This document shows positions 55,768-64,000 of a stretch of DNA of 64,000 bases, piece after piece. Source of the DNA: Sugiyamaella lignohabitans. Taxonomy: Eukaryota > Ascomycota > Dipodascomycetes > Dipodascales > Trichomonascaceae. The DNA lies in NCBI RefSeq assembly GCF_001640025.1, contig NC_031672.1:3968001-4032000 (forward strand), given 5' to 3'. Numbering within the stretch: the stretch's first letter is position 1; each line of letters begins with the position of its first letter. The translations under genes were made by a program, and so were the position numbers. The notes under the pieces are model-generated. The model made no database searches, was not told the DNA's origin, and worked only from the letters and a program-made list of their open reading frames with translations.

Positions 55768-58254
55768 TCAACGAGAGCGGACCCAGAAGTCAGAGGCACC
55801 GGCGTCTCTTCTTTTCTTGTATTCTCTTGTAAGCATTAAGCCCGTCTCGTACTTCGTTTTATCCAGAGTCGCAATTTCTCGGTCAAGTTCGCTACGTCTT
55901 GCACGCATTCTATTCCGTTCACCGGAGTCATGTTTGTAGAGCTCTACTGGATTACTCAGTATAGAGGTCAGACTATTGTGCTCCCTGCATAATTGCATGC
56001 GTTGGATTCGGATCTTTTCCAACTGATTTTGAAGCTCTGGCACGCGACTGTGTTCGAGACTCAATTGTTCAAACACTTGGGATAATGGTCTAGTAGAGAA
56101 GAGGATTGAAGACCGAGGACTGTCCTTAGGATCGGTAACTACCCTACGTTCTGGTGCATAATCCAAAGCCGTGGTAAAAGAATCCTGATCTGAATCAGGT
56201 GTAGAGGGGAACTCAGGTCTTGTCTTTGGGATAACCAAAGATGACTCTCTAGCGATTGGCGAAGATTGTAAACCTCGGTTCACAGGGGTAGTAGGGGGCG
56301 TAGTACTAACTGTATCAGAGGTCTTGTTGCTCGAGTGAGAAAATAGGCTAGAGCTGGTACTAGGCGCTCGATCAGTTCTTGTCTTCACAATTGGGCTCAA
56401 TGATGGCGCAAGCTTAACAACTGAGTCACCAGGAGGACTGTGGTTTACGTTTTCCCTAGAGTGCTCAGATGTCTTTTCAGACGAAGTACTGACATCATTA
56501 TCCGTTGATGAATCAGACATTGATACAGCAGATGACGAAGTGACGGGCGCTGATGATTTGCGTAAACCAAGTATAGGTCCAGTTTTAGCTGTTCCTGCTC
56601 CAATAACAACAGTTGAGGGCACTCGTAGGTGCCTTGATGGAACAACTGGAGTGGGTACAGAAGCTGATGCAGAATTGGGTGTAATGGTAGTAATGGATGC
56701 AGATGGTTTATGGGATCGAGGGATGGTGCTCGAACTTCTGGTGCTTGTGGGTGGTAGGCTTGGCTTTGAGGCCGGAGCAGCAGCGATGGCAACTGACTCA
56801 GTAGAAGGAGTCAAGGTCGGAGATTCAACAGGGGTAACAGGAGCCGTCGTTAAACCAGTTTTAGAGGAATCAAGTGGCAGTTGAACCGATGTCGGTAATT
56901 TGGCAGCTTGGCTAATTACAGGAGTTGGTGCGCTGACTTGTGCCGTCGTTAGTGAGCTTCTACTGTTGGACCCAAAGTGAAAGGCAGTACTCAAATTGAT
57001 ACTACTCGAATTCCTTTTATGACGATTAGAAGAAATGAGTTCCCTTTTCAAAGAAGGAAGAATCTTATTAAATAGCTTATTTGAAGCATTAGCAGTAGTC
57101 GTGGTGATTGAGGAGACCGTATTGGAAGTTGTAGTTGGGACGACCGTGGACATATTAGTTGATGAGGTGACCTGGTCAGCCAATTTAGGCTCAAAATACG
57201 ATTTTGAAACAACGTCTGCCTTGACAGATTGGCCAATCTCAAGCCAGTTGGTCTCGGGCTCTTCGAACTCTAAATCCAGAAGGCTGCTCTCAGCTCCAGC
57301 TTTTGGAGCTAGAAAATCAGCCATAACCTTCTTATTATACTGATCATTTTCATAGTCCGATTCGTTGCCCTGGTTCTTGGATTGGTTCTCTTTTAAGATT
57401 TGACTTTTAATACTTCCGCTGGACCCAAGTCGATGGTCAGAAGCTCGAGTCTTTGTATAATTAGAAGTGCCCCAATCTGTTGTTTGTGCTTCAAGACTCG
57501 TGGATCTCTTTCCGTAACTTTCTCTTGTTTGGGTAACTAAATCATTGACTTTACCCCATCTTGCATCGAAGTCAGTTCTTTTCCAGGGAGATTCTGGAGC
57601 CTCAAATATTCCTCGGCTATCAATATCATCGGAATCACTAGCTCAAGGTTAGTTTTTTGCTCTTTTTTAGATATACATAGCGATCGTTGGCTTTATCAGA
57701 ACTAGACTTCACAAGGCAGCTAAGGTAAGACAGATGTAATCTGGTACTACTGAGACATGCTCCACAAAGAACCAAGCAGACAACAAAGATTAAGTTCCAA
57801 GTGACATCACAAAATAATTATTACTAAACATGCCTCGCGTATATCAGGGGCACCACGGAATAGCAAATATTTATGGAAAAGCTGCTAGTTACTTTGGTCA
57901 CCTGTCGTCGTATCCATGATATAGATCTGAATTTGTCCAGGGGTACCACCATGATTTCATGGCCAGTTCGGTTGATTATCCAATCGTTCTGTGAGTCAGG
58001 AAACCATCCAATCGTTGTGCTTGATTTTTGAATACCATTTTCAGAATAATAACCACTATAAGCATGAGACTGGAAGCCAGTTTGATACCTGCTTACCTTC
58101 GCAATCCAGAGTGCCTTAGCCACCTCCCTTTCGCGTGTAGTAAAACACATTCTCTCAAGATTTTTACTTACTATCTACCACCAAACAAAATCCGACCTCT
58201 GTCACGAATTGGGGTCGCTGGAGGTTGCAAAACGGCACCTGAGTGTCCTACCAT
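55768..58254 (-). CDS. Two-exon orphan, Ser/Thr-rich with coiled-coil C-terminus
   Basis: Proposed exon 1 is 58172-58254 (MVGHSGAVLQPPATPIRDRG to GGR) and exon 2 is 55768-57637, with a 534-base intron (GTAAGT; ACTAAC; CTAG) and a Tyr codon split across the junction. The product is 650 residues. The model rests on the frame being open 105 codons upstream of the first ATG in exon 2 (57324), with coding-like sequence (SRGIFEAPESPWKRTDFDAR). An AG four bases earlier in the acceptor region would give a stop, so the second AG is chosen. Residues 170-480 are Ser/Thr/Pro-rich and repetitive. The last 100 residues are a charged coiled coil (SRVPELQNQLEKIRIQRMQL, RARRSELDREIATLDKTKYE) ending ASDFWVRSR. 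I do not recognise the family; a septum, polarity or cytoskeletal scaffold is a guess. If the intron is wrong, translation would start at 57324. Confidence 0.6.
57638..58171 (-). other. Proposed 534-base intron of the coiled-coil orphan
   Basis: Donor GTAAGT at 58166-58171 and branch box ACTAAC about ten bases before CTAG at 57638-57641. It is far longer than the other coding introns (50-146 bases). A middle exon cannot be excluded: the minus-strand frame at 57824-58150 lies within it. Confidence 0.45.
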
Positions 58255-61200
58255 GATGAAGGATAGGCACTAAAAATTATAAGTTCGCGATGTCGTACCA
58301 GTTACCAGATAGCTGGGTATTTCACTTTAATTATATACTGGCAACGAATACTATTAGCTAACCAATTGGCTTAGTTAACTATGCAGTAGAACTCCTACTT
58401 AGTTTCCTAGGTCAGTGATTAAATTTAACGTTTGAAAGATACGCGAAATTGATGCCCTGCGAAACAAGGAGGTGTTAATTAACGTCAATCAGTAAACACC
58501 GTCAAAAATCCCTACTAAGTAGTTTTAGTGGATTTTTAGCTTTCCACCTGTATATATATATACATAGACAAGTAACAATGAAAATGTGAGGAATCGAATC
58601 GGTACAGTCAGAATCGACTGGAAAAATAGCCACCTATATTCCTGTCGTGCCGGCCCATATTCATCATTCTCCCCTACCGTCTATCCTGGCTGCATATCTA
58701 TAATTTTTCAAAGAGATCGGCTACAGTTAGGACCAGAAAAAAGTAATGATCACTACTGCACAAAAAACAAACTCGCTGTCAGTTGTGCATACTCGAAAGA
58801 GGGTTGTTAAAGTTTAAAACAGGAAATCCACTTGCCGAAAATGAGGTAAGTCCGCGCTAAACAGCTGCTAGGTGACCCGCTTTCGGACTGGTGGCCTTCG
58901 TTTAGAGAGACCTTTAATAGAATTGGATTGTGTTTTTAATCACAGTCAAACCTTAAGCCTTGTTATATAACCTATTTTGAAGAGCATTCATCAGATCTCC
59001 CGGATTTGGTTCTGATCTCGACGTGATCTGAATCTGGGAGAGAATGCCGATGTTGCGTTTATCTTGATGTATTAGAATTGCGCCATGAGCTCCTCCTGTA
59101 GATCTCCCATATGGCTGATTTTTTTTTCTATCTACGTACGATTCTCATCGCGTTCCTGTCTTTTAAGAAACCCCAGAGCTGATCACACCCACCAGTTGGC
59201 AGGGATGCGCGTAAAAATAGAGTTGGTTCCTAGGATCACCCGTGACTTGCATGCCACTAGTATGTACTAACAGCTTCTTCAGCTTGTTCTATAAGCTACC
59301 GAGCTATTGAGCTGAAACAGATCTGTAGATGTCAAAGCAAGCCAACTAATATTTTGTCGTTTCTGTGTGATTATGGCACTAGATAAGTGAATAGTGATGT
59401 ACACCAGATAATAATGATCACCTGTCATGCTATAGCAGAGCGCGACAGTATTACCCTGGAAACGAGTGAGAGCATCTCGACCAGACCTGGCTCCCCTCCG
59501 TCCCACAAACTTGCGCATCCCCCTTGCTGCAAAGATAGGGCGTCATAAGCCGGCCGGGGTAAGTTCGCGGTACCCTTGTTACCGGCTTAGCAACTATCTT
59601 CGATGTTATTGCCGAGTACAAACTCCTATGTGCCAACCTAATTTCGAGCACGTTGGTCGAACCAGCGCCCAGGGAGTAAGTTTAGTGAATTCAGTCTATT
59701 ATGGGTATCAAGACTGGGTTCTATGTGAGTTCGGGTATGATACTTAGGTGCAGGAATTTCGTACTTTCTAGCAGCTTCCTCTCTACATGCCAGCATTAAA
59801 TGTAAATGTGGGCTGTATATTTGTCTGCGTACATGAGCGTTGACTGTTCACGTTGCAACGCACTTCACAAGCGCAGTTCGCGTCAGGCAGAGGCAGCTGC
59901 TCACATGGGGTAATAGACAGCAAAGTACAATGTACTTCCTATTGGTCACTTTTTCATTAAATCTGTTGCATATTAGTGTCTCCAGACACCTTTTCCCGAA
60001 GACTACACTCTAGCGCTATCTTTTTTTGGGTTGATCGCATTCTGGACTATGTTACGATTGAATATCGTCGTCATCCGTTTGACTTGAAGTTTCAGAGCAT
60101 TTTTCAAATTGAAACAGATATTCAATTTAGTTTCCTTTATGTGTAGAGCAGCACACGAACTGCAACATAATGCTTGCTGGTACAGGCTCTTTTAAGAGCT
60201 TAAGGAGGCAGTACAGTCACTCATAGTGAGATAGCCACAGCCAAAGACGGTGAATAATGGAACGATGATCATGAAAAACCGTTTGCAAACAAACGGCTCA
60301 CCTGCAGAAGCATGCCAACCCACTTTCTGCCTGGCGTTCATGCAAAGTTATATTAGGACTCGCCGAGTAGTTTACATACACAGAATTGTGCTTCCCAGGT
60401 CATCCTGTAAGTCGACCGGTTCTTTTGGTTTTTGCAACGGAACCGGCTTTCTCGGCTTTTTGCCATACCGCTTTTAGTTGTAGAGGAAGTTACCATAAGA
60501 GGTGAACCTAATCTGATAGCTTCACAGATAGAATTGGGAAGTTCATTAACAAAAATGGAAAGCTATTCTGAATCTGTAGAAAGTCCTCAACACTGTTTCG
60601 GCTATAAATCGGTAGCTTAAAACCTTATCTAGCGAGTTGCACGACGTAACAGTACCTGTCTAAAAGCACCAAAATTGCCGAAGACGATAGACACACAAAC
60701 TAAACAATTATGACCACTCACGCCACCGACACCTGTTTTCGTTCACTTGTTAATAGAGTATCGACGATCACTGCTCCTATTCTCCGAACCAGCCCCGTTT
60801 AATTTGATGTAGTCCCATATCGTACCCCTTTCCCTTTCCCGGGGTAACATGGCTTTGTACGACTCTAAGTGATCATATGATTTTTGCCAAATCAGGAGGC
60901 TGGATTTGATTTCGGTTGGCTGGTTCTCCGGACTCTATCTGATTGCGTCCCCAAGAAGTACTGATAAAGGGATGGCTGGTTCAGATGCCTTGCATATATC
61001 AGTAGGCTGGTTATGCAAGCAGCGCAAAATAGATACTCACCTCTACTTGGCGTGTTCGCGGCCACGGCTAGTAGCAGTAAGGAATCATGGGAACGGCCAC
61101 CGGCCAAGAATAAATTATGAATGGTAGAATTTAAGAATTTATTAGCGCCAAATTGCTGAAGAAAGTAAATAGAAATACAAAGAAAGAGAAAACAAAAACA

Positions 61201-61440
61201 AAAAAACAATAAAAATACAGTCAGTCATAAACAAAAAAAAAACCAAAAACCGAATATAGAGAATAAAATGAGCCCAACCCAACATCATGAAACATAGTCA
61301 TGTAATGATAATAAAAAAATTCTACTCGGATCCTGTCTTGTGGTATCTTATGATGCCAAACCATCATGGCCCTGGCGTGCACCCCCGCAGTGTCCCAACA
61401 ACAACCTAGTTCCTTTTAAAATAATGCAATTCTTCTGAGT
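58255..61440. other. 3.2 kb gene-poor region
   Basis: No conserved gene recognised on either strand. The frames at 59279-59747, 60250-60620 and 60892-61209 are short and lack coding character. It contains an inverted-repeat segment at about 59550-59586 and A-rich tracts at 61190-61260. It may be a long regulatory region of the wall-protein gene or hold unrecognised RNAs. Confidence 0.5.
59550..59586. repeat. GC-rich inverted repeat
   Basis: GCCGG and GGTAA near 59550-59564 are mirrored by TTACC and GGC at about 59579-59586, giving a possible bulged stem around a loop containing GGTACC. It lies in an unusually GC-rich pocket of an otherwise A/T-rich region. Confidence 0.3.
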
Positions 61441-63123
61441 TTACAGCACAACCGGTCGTAAGGTGGCTGGAACGTAGCGCCTATACTGCAAACCTCTAGC
61501 ATTGATAGTAGAGTTACCAACAGAACTTGAGGATGCAAGAGCAGAGCTAGAAGAAGATGCAACAGAAGAGCTAGAAGTTATCAGGGTCGAGGAGAAAGCC
61601 GAAGAAATAGCCGATGAAGTTGCTGGCACAGTAGACGAAGAATTCGTCGAAGCTACTGAAGAGCTAGGAATCACAGAAGAAACCGAGGAAGTGATGGAAG
61701 CACTAGAGAATGAAGAAAGATCAGCCGAAGTAGCATTGGCACTAGTAACTGCTGAAGAAGAAGGGGCAGCAGAAGTAATACCAGAGGAAGTGATTAAGCT
61801 TGATGAACTAGTAACAGCGATACTAGTTGAGTTGATGGCACTTGTAGAAGAAGGGAAGTCTGCATCAGATGTAGAGCTACTAGTAGTTGAGTTAGAAGCG
61901 CTGGTGGTAGATGGGATAGTACTAGACTGAGTGCTAGGCGATGACTGAGAGATAGTTGAGTTGGCCGATGAGATGACATCACTACTAGATGGAAGTACTG
62001 AAGAACTAGACACCGCGGACGTCGTGGCATTTACCGGAGTAAAGGTAGCAATTGAAGAAGTGACAGGTACTGAAGTGGTGCCATTGCTCGAGGGAGTAGC
62101 AGTGGCGACAGGGATGCTAGCATTGGCAAATCTTGTCTGAGGTGAAATCGGGACAATGGGGTCGGCAGTTCCAGTGCTGATAGGAATCAAAGTCTCCGGA
62201 GAGAGAGATCCACTTGCATCACCAGTCATGACCTCTGCAAAGGTACCATTGGTAAATGTAACGGTTCTTGTAATAGTGATAATAATAGTAGTCGTAGTAT
62301 CATCAGAAGAAGTAGGTGCAGGGACGGTAGTAGTTCCGCCACCAATAGTACTAGTTTGAACCTCAGTAGATGTAACAGGAACAACAGTGGTAACAGGAAT
62401 AGCTTTACCATCACTAGTAATGGTGTTAACTATAGTCTGATTATTAGTAACAGTGTTGGTAGGAGCGACAACAACAGTGATGACAGGCTGCTCGGTAGAG
62501 TAGTCGTAAACTGTCGAATAAACATCCTCATCAGAAGACGAAGGGTCAAGAGGAGCTTGAGTGAGAGTACTAGTAGCATCAGCACCAACGAGTAAAGTGC
62601 GTAAGAAAGTCTTTCCATCAACAACAACAGTTGTAGTGATAGTCTTCATAGCAGAAGAGCTGCTGGAAGGAGCGGCAGTAATAGATGAGGTAAGCACTTG
62701 AGTGGAGGTAGCATCAACGAACTTGGTTTCAGCAAGACCAGTAACTGAGGTAACAGTAGCTTCTACAGTATCGGTGTTGGTGATAGTATTGGAACCCGGG
62801 TCCGCAGTAACTGTCACTGTTGGATCAAGAGTCTCATAGTCTACAAGAGTTTCAATTGAAGTAGGGTCTGCTGAAGTAGGAGCAGGGTCCGCCGAAACGG
62901 TAACAGTTTGAGAACTGCCATCGACATTCACGACAGGATATCCCTTAGCAGATGTTGTGGCAACCAATCCGGTATTGGTAGGAGCAGGGGCTGCACAGAA
63001 ATTACTGTCACCAGTGACAGTAACCCAAACAGTAATATGGTCGGGGTCAACCCACTCCTCAGCCAGAGCTTTACCCGTCAAGCTGGCCATTGCCATTGAT
63101 AATAAAACGGACGTCAACTTCAT
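61441..63123 (-). CDS. Secreted Ser/Thr-rich cell-surface protein
   Basis: 560 residues from the ATG at 63123, chosen because it places a signal peptide at the N-terminus (MKLTSVLLSMAMASLTGKALA). The frame upstream starts with TTG only. After EEWVDPDHITVWVTVTGDSN, with one Cys in NFCAAP, come Thr/Val-rich repeats (TVTVTAD, TTVVVDG, TIVNTITSDG) and then about 250 residues that are mostly Ser, Thr and Ala, typical of heavily O-mannosylated yeast wall proteins. The C-terminus, INARGLQYRRYVPATLRPVV, lacks the hydrophobic tail of a GPI signal. The protein may be soluble, Pir-like linked or processed at RR. The low-complexity sequence creates an Asp/Glu-rich antisense frame (61502-61930), which is not a gene. 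Confidence 0.75.
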   Translation of the reverse strand: MKLTSVLLSMAMASLTGKALAEEWVDPDHITVWVTVTGDSNFCAAPAPTNTGLVATTSAKGYPVVNVDGSSQTVTVSADPAPTSADPTSIETLVDYETLDPTVTVTADPGSNTITNTDTVEATVTSVTGLAETKFVDATSTQVLTSSITAAPSSSSSAMKTITTTVVVDGKTFLRTLLVGADATSTLTQAPLDPSSSDEDVYSTVYDYSTEQPVITVVVAPTNTVTNNQTIVNTITSDGKAIPVTTVVPVTSTEVQTSTIGGGTTTVPAPTSSDDTTTTIIITITRTVTFTNGTFAEVMTGDASGSLSPETLIPISTGTADPIVPISPQTRFANASIPVATATPSSNGTTSVPVTSSIATFTPVNATTSAVSSSSVLPSSSDVISSANSTISQSSPSTQSSTIPSTTSASNSTTSSSTSDADFPSSTSAINSTSIAVTSSSSLITSSGITSAAPSSSAVTSANATSADLSSFSSASITSSVSSVIPSSSVASTNSSSTVPATSSAISSAFSSTLITSSSSVASSSSSALASSSSVGNSTINARGLQYRRYVPATLRPVVL

Positions 63124-64000
63124 TTTTAGCAAAATATGAAAGGAATAAAGTCCGGTAGTTATGATACTCAAACACTAAGCAGTGTTTCTTGTAAGCAAAA
63201 TTGACTTTAGCGAGTTTTCTGGAAGGAATGAATGAGCAACGGTAAGTTAAAAGAGTGAAGACTTGCTTAATGAACGAAGAAGACTAAGGAAAGGAAACCA
63301 AAATAATTCAAGTGTTTAGAATAGATCCAGTCTTTTATATATTTGCCATTGGTCTGGTTGATCTCGCATCAGCGGATACGGTGCCTGGAGGCGGGATCAC
63401 GGATCTTGGACATAATTGTAGATTGTTCCTTGAACGGCCCATGAGGCGGGACCAAATGCCACCCATGGGAGGACGTGATCATACGAACATAGCTTCATGA
63501 CCCGCCACAAACTCATCAAATAGCCTTTTGGAGAAGTGGTCCGTTCGTTTTCTGCAAGTGGTTGGCTTGTGTGCAGTTGAATTAAATTTAGATGGCAGGT
63601 GGGGTCGTGCATATTTTAATCTAGTGGCTGTCAAAACACTGCATAAAATGCGTACTTTAACCGTATGCGGCAGTGATTCTCAACCGTATGCAAAGCACGG
63701 GCCATATCCGAAGTGCATATGGTACCTGCGGACATTGCTCAACTGTCGCTCGAACTCTATTAGAACTTTGAAAAAGATACTGGAATAAGGTCAGACCAAA
63801 AGCATACCAAGAATGAAGCAAGATTTTAGCGAGATACTGGTATGTCTCAAAGATTGATTGAGATCTAGATTTTGCCACTAGTCTTTTAGATTCAACGTTG
63901 AATCAGGGGAAGAATAGACATAGGGTCTCACTCAACAGACAAGAGGTAGAATAGAATGTAGAGACAGAAATACTATGAAGCTGACAAGTCTATGAGAAAA
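63124..64000. other. Upstream region of the Ser/Thr-rich protein gene
   Basis: 877 bases to the window end. The frames at 63312-63500, 63397-63612, 63528-63788 and 63657-63878 overlap one another and match no known family. No gene can be supported. Confidence 0.5.

Noticed and set aside
57824..58150. 108-codon minus-strand frame as a separate gene
   Set aside because: It falls inside the proposed intron of the coiled-coil orphan and has no family resemblance. A middle exon remains possible but could not be fitted.
61502..61930. 142-codon Glu-rich plus-strand frame
   Set aside because: Mirror of the Ser/Thr/Ala-rich repeats of the secreted protein on the minus strand. It has no independent coding signs.

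Overview
This window looks like nuclear chromosomal DNA of a budding yeast (Saccharomycotina). Ascomycete housekeeping genes are densely packed on both strands. Eight genes carry short introns with near-invariant GTAAGT/GTGAGT donors and CTAAC branch boxes close to the acceptor. CUG falls at a conserved leucine, so the standard code is likely. Intron frequency, CTAAC boxes close to the 3' splice site, cysteine dioxygenase, a CYS3/MetR-type bZIP and a JmjC protein that keeps an extended PHD finger suggest an early-branching lineage (Dipodascales/Trichomonascaceae-like) rather than Saccharomyces or the CTG clade. This placement is inference. No rRNA, tRNA, CRISPR or intact transposon was seen.

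Layout. 1-9 kb: 3' part of ALG9, ADE12 and PHO13 divergent from one promoter region, a secreted subtilase, and an orphan two-exon protein with a KH-like C-terminus. 9-12 kb: a decayed ribosomal protein eL34 gene, kynurenine aminotransferase BNA3 and a frameshifted small ORF. 12-20 kb: SDH8, the nucleoporin NUP82 (three exons), UTP23, COX5 and a sulfur-type bZIP factor. 20-23 kb: a gene-poor stretch. 23-36 kb: a Tma17-like coiled-coil protein, the vacuolar ABC transporter YCF1, the sterol acyltransferase ARE2 (three exons), ATP23, a YCR051W-like ankyrin protein and GUF1. 36-48 kb: a JmjN/JmjC/PHD demethylase, a solitary gag-like gene, a small orphan, SAH1 and MDJ1. 48-64 kb: a 3.35 kb leader/intergenic region before a TBC-domain protein, cysteine dioxygenase, a two-exon orphan with a coiled-coil tail, a 3.2 kb gene-poor stretch and a Ser/Thr-rich secreted protein.

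Genes fall into mitochondrial function (SDH8, COX5, ATP23, GUF1, MDJ1, probably BNA3), sulfur/methyl/purine metabolism (ADE12, SAH1, cysteine dioxygenase, bZIP factor, YCF1), and ribosome/nuclear functions (UTP23, NUP82, JmjC protein). I see no operon-like system.

The most noteworthy points are: frequent AAG 3' splice sites; a lone Ty3/gypsy gag-like ORF without pol or visible LTRs; a TBC domain lacking both catalytic fingers; the eL34 relic with promoter and splice sites still recognisable; an internal duplication in the Tma17-like protein; and a dual-start arrangement in BNA3. Gene models with introns were built by hand from splice motifs and reading frame, and alignments to known families were made by eye.
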